Below the pieces are notes generated by a model. The model did not search any database. It saw nothing but the letters and a program-made list of their open reading frames with translations, and had not been told where the DNA came from. From contig CP136063.1 in NCBI GenBank assembly GCA_032622095.1, positions 81,507,980 to 81,571,979 on the forward strand: a stretch of 64,000 nucleotides of DNA. Reading direction: 5' to 3'. The DNA comes from Siphonodentalium dalli (lineage: Eukaryota; Mollusca; Scaphopoda; Gadilida; Siphonodentaliidae). A program made the translations under genes and the position numbers. This document shows, one piece after another, positions 1 through 12,827 of the stretch. Numbering within the stretch: position 1 is the stretch's first letter; each line of letters begins with the position of its first letter.

Positions 1-75
1 GTATAAACAGATTCGTTAAAATGTCATATATATAACTACATGGGCTACTTTGGTCTGAAATAAACCATTATATAT

Positions 76-156
76 AAAGGATTCACAGTAAACAAGACGA
101 TGCAAACAAACAATTGTGGAACGCTGGTGACACTTATTGGTATATTAGTCGATTAA
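76..156 (+). pseudogene. terminal-exon cassette relic A (unit 1)
   Basis: The frame reads K-G-FTVNKT...LVTLIGILVD-stop, matching the start (FTVDK), middle (VVTIHG) and end (LLVE/D, stop) of the cassettes at 2425 and 31396. No pyrimidine-rich acceptor is visible upstream. The same cassette recurs about 75 bp into every unit. I do not recognise the protein family. Inferred to be a decayed duplicate of the terminal exon. Confidence 0.55.
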
Positions 157-328
157 CAGATACAAATTTATCAGGTCATTTACAGATTTTAGATTCGGTG
201 AATAATATGACAACTCCGTTTGAACTACTGATGATTAAAACAAATTAAGGTCACTGTATTCAATAAGGTCAATGCAACCAAATTAAGGGCTTTGTATGAC
301 CGCAGAGGTTTTCCATATTATACATAGT

Positions 329-424
329 AAGTATAAAGTATTCACAGTAGATAAGACTGTTAATACAGACAAGAATTATATTTTTGTGACAATTTATGGA
401 CTTCTGGTTGAGAATGAGTATTAG
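329..424 (+). pseudogene. terminal-exon cassette relic B (unit 1)
   Basis: Open frame KYKVFTVDKTVNTDK followed by IFVTIYGLLVENEY-stop. This is the second of five cassette copies in each unit, and its core is well preserved. In units 2-9 the middle reads KSDIF rather than KNYIF. A diverged copy at about 44958-45053 has an in-frame stop after TDK, showing that the older copy has decayed. The cassette is too short to be a gene by itself. Confidence 0.6.
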
Positions 425-1027
425 CTTGAGGAATGAGCACGCCCAATTTAATGTTCTCATGCCTATATTACCGGGTTCAGTTATGATAAATAACGACAAC
501 AATACATTAATAAGTCAAATTAGTAAGTGAATACATTTGCCAAATTGTTTAGTATTCGAGCGGTGCGTCATTAACAAGGCAGGCATGGGTATAAATGGGG
601 AAAGAGCAAGCATTGAACTGCTTTAACACCATCTTATATTGTTTGTGATGAATTACATTATAGTTCTGAATAAATACACTGTTTTAACTATTGTTGTCTA
701 AGATAATGTCGATACCTATCTGACAAGATCACAACAAATGTAAGGGCTTTATACAAAGGCACTGAGGTGTTTGATATCATGACAACTCCATATGAGCTAT
801 TGTTGACAAGGTCAATGAAAACAAATTAAGGGCTTTGTGTGATCGCAATGAGGTTTTCCATACCAAACCTAGTGCATCATGATAAAGGCCATTCCACACG
901 GCGAGATCAATTAAAACAAAAATAAGTGAATAACGAAACAACCATGAGTTCAACCATTCAGAAAGCCGACGTCGCAGAAAACGCCAAAACTCATTGCCGT
1001 GCAGCAAACGCCATGTGTAAGGAACTT

Positions 1028-1118
1028 AAGGGATACACAGTTGAGAAGACTGTCAATAGAGACAATTGTGACATGAGTGACTATTTACGGTCTTCTGGTT
1101 GATAGTGGGCATTGTTAG
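1028..1118 (+). pseudogene. terminal-exon cassette relic C, frameshifted (unit 1)
   Basis: The first half reads KGYTVEKTVNRDNCD; the second half reads VTIYGLLVDSGHC-stop in a different frame. In units 2, 5, 6 and 7 a short deletion or shift around the join changes the spacing. In unit 6 the VTIYGLLVDSGHC half is part of a 60-codon open frame. This is a decayed copy of the same cassette. Confidence 0.55.
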
Positions 1119-1639
1119 CTAGACGAATGAGCACGCCAAGTTGATGTATGCACGCTTATTTTACCGGGTTTACTTTTGATAAATATAAACTTCTATATAC
1201 AAAGCTGTGCTCTTGTGTTTTGTGAACGTTCTTTTATATCTAATGATAACTAAAAAGATATACAATATATGCCGAGCACGTCTGCGATAACATGATTATG
1301 CAACTGATTACACCTCTATTATAGCCATTTGGCAGTGTGAAGATCCAAATTATGATCACTTGTTTCATCGCGGCCCGGTTCCAGAGACCAACATAGGTCT
1401 ATGAATATGCTAAACATTCTTGGGAAGACTCTTTTTACCATAGAAAGACTAATGCAAGTGGTCGAATTCAGAAAGTTCTGTTCTAATACGAATTGAGATG
1501 GTCCATGTGTGTATTGGTTGTCCATCCTACAGTTCCCATTTTAAAAGAGAATCCCAAATATAACCAAGTATTTACTTAATACTCGTTAACTTTTATAAAA
1601 CATATATTGCCATATTTCAGTAGATTGAAATCCTGCTAT

Positions 1640-1862
1640 TTTCCAACAGGCAAACAAATGTAGAGTTTGCCTACACTGATTACCAAAATCATGTTCAGAT
1701 TACGCATCCAATTAATGGTTTACTTTACAGCTTTGTAATAATTAGTCTATCAAACCAGTAATGCCACATCGGCATTCGTGTCCACCAAATACTTATGTTC
1801 CTATTTCTCAGACCTACAATCATCGAGATCGTGAACATCTAACTATATGACTTGTATTGCAG
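1640..1862 (+). other. intron-like segment ending in a 3' splice-site-like sequence
   Basis: This stretch aligns by eye with the sequence before exon b at 31100-31395 and with 48120-48420. The shared landmarks are CAGTAATGCCACAT, CCACCAAATACTTA, a CTATTTC tract, CATCTAACTATA and a final ACTTGTATTGCAG directly before ATTCGAA. It is a relic of the intron upstream of the terminal exon, copied into every unit. Confidence 0.6.
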
Positions 1863-1872
1863 ATTCGAATAG

Positions 1873-2273
1873 GATGCAGAGCCATTATTTTCATTCCTTC
1901 CGTTATCTTAAATATGGTGATCTATCAATGGCCGTATGTTTCAGATGTGTTATTTGTACTGAAGATTTTGATAATTGGTTTAATCTAAGGGATGACATAG
2001 AACTGGTCCATAATTTTCCCCCAAATACTCCCGATGCCTACATGGACCATATGCTCTTTGGCAATCCTGGACAATCTTTCCAGTGCTTTGAAGACAGTTA
2101 TAATGTTCAAAATCCAACATATTCCATCCCACTTTTACTGTCATCAAATCATTACCAGTTACTAATTCCGTTTGAATTATACAGAAGTCGGTTTCTCCAA
2201 TGTCAAATCCTGATGGTTCCCTATATACCCTCCTCTTGGTAAAATTATTAGCGAGAATCATAGACGCAGAGCC
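1873..2273. mobile_element. 379-bp insertion with 11-bp flanking repeat inside every unit
   Basis: The exon-b relic is interrupted after GATGCAGAGCC (1873-1883), and sequence matching exon b resumes after GACGCAGAGCC (2263-2273). The uninterrupted order is seen at 45763-45830 and 31396-31450, so about 379 bp were inserted with an 11-bp target-site-like duplication, before the array was amplified. The insert is spanned by a 131-codon ORF on + and a 109-codon ORF on -. Changes among the nine units are mostly amino-acid-changing in both frames, and units 3 and 8 carry stops, so I treat both ORFs as non-functional. No terminal inverted repeat or poly-A tail is evident. Confidence 0.6.
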
Positions 2274-2308
2274 ACCGGAGTGAGTTATTTCAGTACAAGA
2301 GGGCGGCA

Positions 2309-2407
2309 ACTAATAAGTATGACATGGTGGTGACCATTCATGGTCTTGTAGACTTAGCATGGGTAGGAGAAAATATTAAAACAAAATCGGAACCAATTTT
2401 CAGCTAA
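2309..2407 (+). pseudogene. terminal-exon cassette relic D (unit 1)
   Basis: The frame reads TNKYDMVVTIHGLVDLAW and then runs on 14 codons to a stop. The upstream half (FEYKGFTVDK equivalent) is degenerate, and the exon start is displaced by the 379-bp insertion. It corresponds to the intact exon b at 31396-31513 and to the copy at 45763-45893. Confidence 0.6.
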
Positions 2408-2424
2408 CCTGAAAAATATAGCAG

Positions 2425-2550
2425 ATTCAAAAAGTGGATGCTAGACAAAGTGTGCTATTTAGTTTCACCGTCAATAAGACGGTGCAGACGAAAAATTATG
2501 ACCTGGTGATGACAATTCATTGTCTTCTTGTTCAGACTGAGCATTGTTAA
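2425..2550 (+). other. exon-E: best-preserved terminal-exon cassette of the unit
   Basis: A 42-codon frame including the stop, open from directly after an AG (ATATAGCAG) to TAA. It reads IQKVDARQSVLFSFTVNKTV, then NYDLVMTIHCLLVQTEHC-stop. The frame is open in all nine units (2425, 5617, 8833, 12092, 15332, 18573, 21813, 25042, 28305), although unit 9 shifts its stop by two codons. The acceptor is weak, with no pyrimidine tract. An older, shifted copy lies at 31570-31695. If any part of the unit is used as an alternative last exon, this is the likeliest piece. Because the units are so alike, the open frame alone is not evidence of selection. No family recognised. Confidence 0.5.
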
Positions 2551-2582
2551 AAATAAAATAAACAATCAGAACCGATTTTCAG

Positions 2583-2697
2583 GTAACTTGAACCCGAAAA
2601 TCTATATCTGAAAAAGGTAACAGTTGTCAACAAATCGCATATGGGTATGCTTGGACGAGGAGCCGGTATGGCGCTCTGAAAAGAAAGAAAAGAGACG
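2583..2697 (+). pseudogene. exon-a relic (MLGRGAG type) in unit 1
   Basis: It begins after GATTTTCAG with GTAACTTGAAC and contains ATGCTTGGACGAGGAGCC (MLGRGAG), as in the older copies at 31735 and 46062. In those copies the exon ends at a GTGAGT donor; here the position reads GGGTCT (GAGTCT in the other units), so the donor is lost. An alternative frame is open for 61 codons in units 4-6. Present once per unit. Confidence 0.5.
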
Positions 2698-2765
2698 GGT
2701 CTGACAGTTGAGATGCACGGTATGATTTGACAACAATTAGTCAAATTTCATGACCAAATTTTCAG

Positions 2766-3043
2766 GTAACAAGACAAAAGATAATAGCCACAGCAATCCT
2801 GAGGCCATCGCCGGTATACAAATAAAAAGACTGGCACTTCCAGAGCTTGACTCACTGTGGTCAAACAGGCGCAATGATTGGGTTGTCAGCGGACACATAT
2901 TACACGGTATGTGCGATCCACGCAAAACGCCAAATACAGATTACATTGCGTGTCTCCACCCTGAAGCAGTTTGTAGAGCGAGTGGAACGTATACGTATGA
3001 CCGGGTTTCTTCTTTATCAATGTTAATAATAAGAATTTTGTAA
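2766..3043 (+). other. 97-codon open segment after an acceptor-like TTTTCAG
   Basis: Open from the AG at 2765 in the same phase as exon a: NKTKDNSHSNPEAIAGIQIK at the start, then HGMCDPRKTPNTDYIA and LHPEAVCRASG before the stop. It recurs in units 1-8 and is absent from unit 9. Composition looks protein-like, but differences between units (V/D, C/R, A/T, T/M, T/V) are nearly all replacement changes, which argues against purifying selection within the array. A remnant of its start lies at about 43251-43290. No homology recognised; it could be a real exon or a chance frame. Confidence 0.4.
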
Positions 3044-3151
3044 ATGGTTTTATTGAGATTGTTCCTTTCAGAAAACAGCATTTTAAAGGATATATTTGCT
3101 CCAGATATGCTAAAATCAGCATTGTTTAAACATTGGAATAATGTCCTTCAT

Positions 3152-6100
3152 GTATAAACCGATTTGTTATGTCATATATATAACTACATGGGCTACTTTG
3201 GTCTGAAATAAACCATTATATATAAAGGATTCACAGTAAACAAGACGATGAAAACAAACAATTGTGGAGCGCTGGTGACACTTATTGGTATATTAGCCGA
3301 TTAACAGATACAAATTTCTCAGGTCATTTACATATTTTAGATTCGGTGAATAATAGCAAAAACAACGTTGATATTATCGGTGTGTAACTGACAACCTCAA
3401 AGCAACAAAGGGATTTTTGGCAGGGCACTGATGCATACGATATTATGACAACTCCGTTTGAACTACTGATGATTTAAAAAATTAAGGTCGCTGTATTCAA
3501 CAAGGTCAATGCAACCAAATTAAGGGTTTTGTATGACCACAGAGGTTTTCCATATTATACATAGTTAGTATAAAGTATTCACAGTAGATAAGACTGTTAA
3601 TACAGACAAGAGTGATATTTTTGTGACAATTTATGGTCTTCTGGTTGAGAATGAGTATTAGCTTGAGGAATGAGCACGCCCAATTTAATGTTCTCATGCC
3701 TATATTACCGGGTTCAGTTATGATAAATAACGACAACAATACATTAATAAGTCAAATTAGTAAGTGAATACATTTGCCAAATTGTTTAGTATTCGAGCGG
3801 CGAGTCATTAACAAGGCAGGCATGTGTCTAAATGGAGGAAGAGCAAGCATTGAACTGCTTTAACACCATCATATATTGTTTGGTTGTGATGAATTACATT
3901 ATAGTTCTGAATAAATACACACTGTTTCAACTATTATTGTGTAAGATAATGTCGATACCTATCTGACAAGCTCACAACAAATGTAAGGGCTTTATACAAA
4001 GGCACTGAGGTGTTTGATATCATGACAACTCCATATGAGCTATTGTTGACAAGGTCAATGAAAACAAATTAAGGGCTTTGTGTGATCGCAATGAGGTTTT
4101 CCATACCAAACCTAGTGCATCATGATAAAGGCCATTCCACACGGCGAGATCAATTAAAACAAAAATAAGTGAATAACGAAACAACCATGAGTTCAACCAT
4201 TCAGAAAGCCGACGTCGCAAAAAAACGCCATGTGTAAGGAACTTAAGGGATACACAGTTGAGAAGACTGTCAGTAGAGACAACTGTGACTATTTACGGTA
4301 TTCTGGTTGATAGTGGGCATTGTTAGCTAGACGAATGAGCACGCCAAGTTGATGTATGCACGCTTATTTTACCGGGTTTACTTTTGATAAATATAAACTT
4401 CTATATACAAAGCTGTGCTCATGTGTTTTGTGAACGTTCTTTTATATCTAATGATAACTAAAAAGATATACAATATATGCCGAGCACGTCTGCGATAGCA
4501 TGATTATGCAACTGATTACACCTCTATTAAAACCATTTGGCAGTGTGAAGATCCAAATTATGATCACTTGTTTCATCGCGGTCCGGTTCCAGAGACCAAC
4601 ATAGGTCTATGAATATGCTAAACATTCTTGGGAAGACTCTTTTTACCATAGAAAGACTAATGCAAGTGGTCGAATTCAGAAAGTTCTGTTCTAATGTGTG
4701 TATTGGTTACCCATCCTACAGTTCCTATTTTAAAAGAGAATCCCAAATATAACCAAGTATTTACTTAATACTCGTTAACTTTTATAAAACATATATATTG
4801 CCATATTTCAGTAGATTGAAATCCTGCTATTTTCCAACAGGCAAACAAATGTAGAGTTTGCCTACACTGATTACCAAAATCATGTTCAGATTACGCATCC
4901 AATTAATAGTTTACTTTACAGCTTTGTAATAATTAGTCTATCAAACCAGTAATGCCACATCGGCATTCCGTGTCCACCAAATACTTATGTTCCTATTTCT
5001 CAGACCTACAATCATCGAGATCGTGAACATCTAACTATATGACTTGTATTGCAGATTCGAATAGGATGCAGAGCCATTATTTTCATTCCTTCCGTTATCT
5101 TAAATATGGTGATCTATCAATGGCCGTATGTTTCAGATGTGTTATTTGTACTGAAGATTTTGATAATTGGTTTAATCTAAGGGATGACATAGAACTGGTC
5201 CATAATTTTTCCCCAAATACTCCCGATGCCTACATGGACCATATGCTCTTTGGCAATCCTGGACAATCTTTCCAGTGCTTTGAAGACGGTTATAATGTTC
5301 AAAATCCAACATATTCCATCCCACTTTTACTGTCATCAAATCATTACCAGTTACTAATTCCGTTTGAATTATACAGAAGTCGGTTTCTCCAATGTCAAAT
5401 CCTGATGGTTCCCTATATACCCTCCTCTTGGTAAAATTATTAGCGAGAATCATAGACGCAGAGCCACCGGAGTGAGTTATTTCAGTACAAGAGGGCGGCA
5501 ACTAATAAGTATGACATGGTGGTGACCATTCATGGTCTTGTAGACTTAGCATGGGTAGGAGAAAATATTAAAACAAAATCGGAACCAATTTTCAGCTAAC
5601 CTGAAAAATATAGCAGATTCAAAAAGTGGATGCTAGACAAAGTGTGCTATTTAGTTTCACCGTCAATAAGACGGTGCAGACGAAAAATTATGACCTGGTG
5701 ATGACAATTCATTGTCTTCTTGTTCAGACTGAGCATTGTTAAAAATAAAATAAACAATCAGAACCGATTTTCAGGTAACTTGAACCCGAAAATCTATATC
5801 TGAAAAACCTATATCTGAAAAAGGTAACATTTGTCAGCAAATCGCAGATATGGGTATGCTTGGACGAGGAGTCGGTATGGCGGTCTGAAAAGAAAGAAAA
5901 GAGACGAGTCTGACAGTTGAGATGCACGGTATGATTTGACAACAATTAGTCAAATTTCATGACCCAATTTTCAGGTAACAAGACAAAAGATAATAGCCAC
6001 AGCAATCCTGAGGCCATCGCCGGTATACAAATAAAAAGACTGGCACTTCCAGAGCTTGACTCACTGTGGTCAAACAGGCGCAATGATTGGGTTGTCAGCG

Positions 6101-6360
6101 GACACATATTACACGGTATGTGCGATCCACGCAAAACGCCAAATACAGATTACATTGCGTGTCTCCACCCTGAAGCAGTTTGTAGAGCGAGTGGAACGTA
6201 TACGTATGACCGGGTTTCTTCTTTATCAATGTTAATAATAAGAATTTTGTAAATGGTTTTATTGAGATTGTTCCTTTCAGAAAACAGCATTTTAAAGGAT
6301 ATATTTGCTCCAGATATGCTAAAATCAGCATTGTTTAAACATTGGAATAATGTCCTTCGT
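3152..6360 (+). repeat. 3.2-kb tandem unit 2
   Basis: Full copy. Landmarks: insertion ORF 5039-5434, exon-E cassette 5617-5742, 97-codon ORF 5959-6252. It has a private 19-bp deletion near 4695 and a shortened spacer near 4218, where about 20 bp seen in units 1 and 4-9 are missing. The CTATATCTG motif is doubled near 5800, as in units 3 and 8. Confidence 0.97.
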
Positions 6361-9300
6361 GTATAAACCGATTTGTTATGTCATATATATAACTACATGG
6401 GCTACTTTGGTCTGAAATAAACCATTATATATAAAGGATTCACAGTAAACAAGATGATGAAAACAAACAATTGTGGAGCGCTGGTGACACTTATTGGTAT
6501 ATTAGCCGATTAACAGATACAAATTTCTCAGGTCATTTACATATTTTAGATTCGGTGAATAATAGCAAAAACAACGTTGATATTATCGGTGTGTAACTGA
6601 CAACCTCAAAGCAACAAAGGGATTTTTGGCAGGGCACTGATGCATACGATATTATGACAACTCCGTTTGAACTACTGATGATTTAAAAAATTAAGGTCGC
6701 TGTATTCAACAAGGTCAATGCAACCAAATTAAGGGTTTTGTATGACCACAGAGGTTTTCCATATTATACATAGTTAGTATAAAGTATTCACAGTAGATAA
6801 GACTGTTAATACAGACAAGAGTGATATTTTTGTGACAATTTATGGTCTTCTGGTTGAGAATGAGTATTAGCTTGAGGAATGAGCACGCCCAATTTAATGT
6901 TCTCATGCCTATATTACCGGGTTCAGTTATGATAAATAACGACAACAATACATTAATAAGTCAAATTAGTAAGTGAATACATTTGCCAAATTGTTTAGTA
7001 TTCGAGCGGCGAGTCATTAACAAGGCAGGCATGTGTCTAAATGGAGGAAGAGCAAGCATTGAACTGCTTTAACACCATCATATATTGTTTGGTTGTGATG
7101 AATTACATTATAGTTCTGAATAAATACACACTGTTTCAACTATTATTGTGTAAGATAATGTCGATACCTATCTGACAAGCTCACAACAAATGTAAGGGTT
7201 TTATACAAAGGCACTGAGGTGTTTGATATCATGACAACTCCATATGAGCTATTGTTGAGAAGGTCAAAGAAAACAAATTAAGGGCTTTGTGTGATCGCAA
7301 TGAGGTTTTCCATATCAGACCTAGTGCATCATGATAAAGGCCATTCCACACGGCGAGATCAATTAAAACAAAAATAAGTGAATAACGAAACAACCATGAG
7401 TTCAACCATTCAGAAAGCCGACGTCGCAGAAAACGCCATGTGTAAGGAACTTAAGGGATACACAGTTGAGAAGACTGTCAATAGAGACAATTGTGACATG
7501 AGTGACTATTTACGGTCTTCTGGTTGATAGTGGTCATTATTAGCCAGATGAATGAGCACGCCAAGTTGATGTATGCACGCTTATTTTACCGGGTTTACTT
7601 TTGATAAATATAAACTTCTATATACAAAGCTGTGCTCTTGTGTTTTGTGAACGTTCTTTTATATCCAATGATAACTAAAAGATATACAATATATGCCGAG
7701 CACGTCTGCGATAACATCATTATGCAACTGATTACACCTCTATTATAGCCATGTGGCAGTGTGAAGATCCAAATTATGATCGCTCGTTTCATCGCGGTCC
7801 GGTTCCAGAGACCAACATAGGTCTATGAATATGCTAAACATTCTTGGGAAGACTCTTTTTTACCATAGAAAGACTAATGCAAGTGGTCGAATTCAGAAAG
7901 TTCTGTTCTAATACGAATTGAGATGGTCCATCCTACAGTTCCCATTTGAAAAGAGAATCCCAAATATAACCAAGTATTTACTTAATACTCGTTAACTTTT
8001 ATAAAACATATATATTGCCATTTTCAGTAGATTGAAATCCTGCTATTTTCCAACAGGCAAACAAATGTAGAGTTTGCCTACACTGATTACCAAAATCATG
8101 TTCAGATTACGCATCCAATTAATGGTTTACTTTACAGCTTTGTAATAATTAGTCTATCAAACCAGTAATGCCACATCGGCATTCGTGTCCACCAAATACT
8201 TATGTTCCTATTTCTCAGACCTACAATCATCGAGATCGTGAACATCTAACTATATGACTTGTATTGCAGATTCGAATAGGATGCAGAGCCATTATTTTCA
8301 TTCCTTCCGTTATCTTAAATATGGTGATCTATCAATGGCCGTATGTTTCAGATGTGTTATTTGTACTGAAGATTTTGATAATTGGTTTAATCTAAGGGAT
8401 GACATAGAACTGGTCCATAATTTTTCCCCAAATACTCCCGATGCCTACATGGACCATATGCTCTTTGGCAATCCTGGACAATCTTTCCAGTGCTTTTAAG
8501 ACGGTTATAAATATTCAAAATCCAACATATTCCATCCCACTTTTACTGTCATCAAATCATTACCAGTTACTAATTCCGTTTGAATTATACAGAAGTCGGT
8601 TTCTCCAATGTCAAATCCTGATGGTTCCCTATATACCCTCCTCTTGGTAAAATTATTAGCGAGAATCATAGACGCAGAGCCACCGGAGTGAGTTATTTCA
8701 GTACAAGAGGGCGGCAACTAATAAGTATGACATGGTGGTGACCATTCGTGGTCTTGTAGACTTAGCATGGGTAGGAGAAAATATTAAAACAAAATCGGAA
8801 CCAATTTTCAGCTAACCTGAAAAATATAGCAGATTCAAAAAGTGGATGCTAGACAAAGTGTGCTATTTAGTTTCACCGTCAATAAGACGGTGCAGACGAA
8901 AAATTATGACCTGGTGATGACAATTCATTGTCTTCTTGTTCAGACTGAGCATTGTTAAAAATAAAATAAACAATCAGAACCGATTTTCAGGTAACTTGAA
9001 CCCGAAAATCTATATCTGAAAAACCTATATCTGAAAAAGGTAACATTTGTCAACAAATCGCAGATATGGGTATGCTTGGACGAGGAGCCGGTATGGCGCT
9101 CTGAAAAGAAAGAAAAGAGACGAGTCTGACAGTTGAGATGCACGGTATGATTTGACAACAATTAGTCAAATTTCATGACCCAATTTTCAGGTAACAAGAC
9201 AAAAGATAATAGCCACAGCAATCCTGAGGCCATCGCCGGTATACAAATAAAAAGACTGGCACTTCCAGAGCTTGACTCACTGTGGTCAAACAGGCGCAAT

Positions 9301-9576
9301 GATTGGGTTGTCAGCGGACACATATTACACGGTATGTGCGATCCACGCAAAACGCCAAATACAGATTACATTGCGCGTCTCCACCCTGAAGCAGTTTGTA
9401 GAGCGAGTGGAACGTATACGTATGACCGGGTTTCTTCTTTATCAATGTTAATAATAAGAATTTTGTAAATGGTTTTATTGAGATTGTTCCTTTCAGAAAA
9501 CAGCATTTTAAAGGATATATTTGCTCCAGATATTCTAAAATCAGCATTGTTTAAACATTGGAATAATGTCCTTCAT
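6361..9576 (+). repeat. 3.2-kb tandem unit 3
   Basis: Full copy. It has a 19-bp deletion near 7930 between short TCCAT direct repeats; only unit 8, five units away, shares it. The insertion ORF is broken by a premature stop near 8497 (open 8254-8499 only). Exon-E cassette 8833-8958 and 97-codon ORF 9175-9468 stay open. Confidence 0.97.
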
Positions 9577-12500
9577 GTATAAACCGATTTGTTATGTCAT
9601 ATATATAAATACATGGGCTACTTTGGTCTGAAATAAACCATTATATATAAAGGATTCACAGTAAACAAGACGATGAAAACATACAATTGTGGAGCGCTGG
9701 TGACACTTATTGGTATATTAGCCGATTAACAGATACAAATTTCTCAGGTCATTTACATATTTTAGATTCGGTGAATAATAGCAAAAACAACGTTGATATT
9801 ATCGGTGTGTAACTGACAACCTCAAAGCAACAAAGGGATTTTTGGCAGGGCACTGATGCATACGATATTATGACAACTCCGTTTGAACTACTGATGATTT
9901 AAAAAATTAAGGTCGCTGTATTCAACAAGGTCAATGCAACCAAATTAAGGGTTTTGTATGACCACAGAGGTTTTCCATATTATACATAGTTAGTATAAAG
10001 TATTCACAGTAGATAAGACTGTTAATACAGACAAGAGTGATATTTTTGTGACAATTTATGGTCTTCTGGTTGAGAATGAGTATTAGCTTGAGGAATGAGC
10101 ACGCCCAATTTAATGTTCCCATGCCTATATTACCGGGTTCAGTTATGATAAATAACGACAACAATACATTAATAAGTCAAATTAGTAAGTGAATACATTT
10201 GCCAAATTGTTTAGTATTCGAGCGGAGAGTCATTAACAAGGCAGGCATGTGTCTAAATGGAGGAAGAGCAAGCTTTGAACTGCTTTAACACCATCATATA
10301 TTGTTTGGTTGTGATGAATTACATTATAGTTCTGAATAAATACACACTGTTTCAACTATTATTGTGTAAGATAATGTCGATACCTATCTGACAAGCTCAC
10401 AACAAATGTAAGGGTTTTATACAAAGGCACTGAGGTGTTTGATATCATGACAACTCCATATGAGCTATTGTTGACAAGGTCAAAGAAAACAAATTAAGGG
10501 CTTTGTGTGATCGCAATGAGGTTTTCCATATCAGACCTAGTGCATCATGATAAAGGCCATTCCACACGGCGAGATCAATTAAAACAAAAATAAGTGAATA
10601 ACGAAACAACCATGAGTTCAACCATTCAGAAAGCCGACGTCGCAGAAAACGCCAAAACTCATTGCCGTGCAGCAAACGCCATGTGTAAGGAACTTAAGGG
10701 ATACACAGTTGAGAAGACTGTCAATAGAGACAATTGTGACATGAGTGACTATTTACGGTCTTCTGGTTGATAGTGGTCATTATTAGCCAGATGAATGAGC
10801 ACGCCAAGTTGATGTATTCACGCTTATTTTAGCGGGTTTACTTTTGATAAATATAAACTTCTATATACAAAGCTGTGCTCTTGTGTTTTGTGAACGTTCT
10901 TTTATATCTAATGATAACTAAAAGGATATACAATATATGCCGAGCACGTCTGCGATAACATGATTATGCAACTGATTACACCTCTATTATAGCCATTTGG
11001 CAGTGTGAAGATCCAAATTATGATCGCTTGTTTCATCGCGGTCCGGTTCCAGAGACCAACATAGGTCTATGAATATGCTAAACATTCTTGGGAAGACTCT
11101 TTTTACCATAGAAAGACTAATGCAAGTGGTCGAATTCAGAAAGTTCTGTTCTAATACGAATTGAGATGGTCCATGTGTGTATTGGTTGTCCATCCTACAG
11201 TTCCCATTTTAAAAGAGAATCCCAAATATAACCAAGTATTTACTTAATAGTCGTTAACTTTTATAAAACATATATATTGCCATATTTCAGTAGATTGAAA
11301 TCCTGCTATTTTCCAACAGGCAAACATGTAGAGTTTGCCTACACTGATTACCAAAATCATGTTCAGATTACGCATACAATTAATGGTTTACTTTACAGCT
11401 TTGTAATAATTAGTCTATCAAACCAGTAATGCCACATCGGCATTCGTGTCCACCAAATACTTATGTTCCTATTTCTCAGACCTACAATCATCGAGATCGT
11501 GAACATCTAACTATATGACTTGTATTGCAGATTCGAATAGGATGCAGAGCCATTATTTTCATTCCTTCCGTTATCTTAAATATGGTGATCTATCAATGGC
11601 CGTATGTTTCAGATGTGTTATTTGTACTGAAGATTTTGATAATTGGCTTAATCTAAGGGATGACATAGAACTGGTCCATAATTTTTCCCCAAATACTCCC
11701 GATGCCTACATGGACCATATGCTCGTTGGCAATCCTGGACAATCTTTCCAGTGCTTTGAAGACGGTTATAATGTTCAAAATCCAACATATTCCATCCCAC
11801 TTTTACTGTCATCAAATCACTACCAGTTACTAATTCCGTTTGAATTACACAGAAGTCGGTTTCTCCAATGTCAAACCCTGATGGTTCCCTATATACCCTC
11901 CTCTTGGTAAAATTCTTAGCGAGAAGCATAGACGCAGAGCCAACGGAGTGAGTTATTTCAGTACAAGAGGGCGGCAACTAATAAGTATGACATGGTGGTG
12001 ACCATTCATGGTCTTGTAGACTTAGCATGGGTAGGAGAAAATATAAAAAAAAATCGGAACCAATTTTCAGCTAACCTGAAAAATATAGCAGATTCAAAAA
12101 GTGGATGCTAGACAAAGTGTGCTATTTATTTTCACCGTCAATAAGACGGTGCAGACGAACAATTATGACCTGGTGATGACAATTCATTGTCTTCTTGTTC
12201 AGACTGAGCATTGTTAAAAATAAAATAAACAATCAGAACCGATTTTCAGGTAACTTGAACCCGAAAATAAGAAACCTATATCTGAAAAAGGTAACATTTG
12301 TCAACAAATCGCAGATATGGGTATGCTTGGACGAGGAGCCGGTATGGCGCTCTGAAAAGAAAGAAAAGAGACGAGTCTGACAGTTGAGGTGCACGGTATG
12401 ATTTGACAACAATTAGTCAAATTTCATGACCCAATTTTCAGGTAACAAGACAAAAGATAATAGCCACAGCAATCCTGAGGCCATCGCCGGTATACAAATA

Positions 12501-12827
12501 AAAAGACTGGCACTTCCAGAGCTTGACTCACTGTGGTCAAACAGGCGCAATGATTGGGTTGACAGCGGACACATATTACACGGTATGTGTGATCCACGCA
12601 AAACGCCAAATACAGATTACATTGCGCGTCTCCACCCTGAAGCAGTTTGTAGAGCGAGTGGAATGTATGTGTATGACCGGGTTTCTTCTTTATCAATGTT
12701 AATAATACGAATTTTGTAAATGGTTTTATTGAGATTGTTCCTATCAGAAAACAGCATTTTAAAGGATATATTTGCTCCAGATATGCTAAAATCAGCATTG
12801 TTTAAACATTGGAATAATGTCCTTCAT
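9577..12827 (+). repeat. 3.2-kb tandem unit 4
   Basis: Full copy. Insertion ORF 11515-11910, exon-E cassette 12092-12217, 97-codon ORF 12426-12719. It belongs to the sequence subtype of units 4-7 (ATGTATGTGTATG near 12663 instead of ACGTATACGTATG), and shares AAGAAACC before CTATATCTG with units 5, 6 and 9. Confidence 0.97.

Larger units (their letters stand above)
1..3151 (+). repeat. 3.2-kb tandem unit 1 (left edge of window)
   Basis: First visible copy of the head-to-tail array; the unit phase is arbitrary and was set at the GTATAAAC that recurs at 3152, 6361, 9577 and so on. The array probably continues to the left. Unit 1 lacks about 86 bp near position 206 that every other unit has (in unit 2 the block around 3347-3440). 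It carries the 131-codon insertion ORF at 1847-2242, the exon-E cassette at 2425-2550 and the 97-codon ORF at 2750-3043, all open. Its single-copy form of CTATATCTG at about 2602 is shared only with unit 7. Confidence 0.97.

Noticed and set aside
269-502. Minus-strand 77-codon ORF present in every unit
   Set aside because: It is the reverse complement of cassette B and its flank, a shadow frame.
1980-2000. C-x2-C...H pattern in the 131-codon ORF as a zinc finger
   Set aside because: Spacing does not fit C2H2 or RING types and the cysteines are not supported by any other family feature.
1847-2242. 131-codon ORF repeated in the array as a conserved multicopy gene
   Set aside because: Differences between units are mostly replacement changes, two units carry stops, and the frame starts within an intron/exon relic; repetition of near-identical units explains its recurrence.
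1980-2309. 109-codon minus-strand ORF over the same segment
   Set aside because: Same argument; no splice or promoter signals, no recognised domain, and replacement changes dominate.
12424-12798. 124-codon minus-strand ORF in units 4-6
   Set aside because: Antisense to the 97-codon segment; interrupted in units 1-3, 7 and 8; hydrophobic translation of AT-rich DNA.
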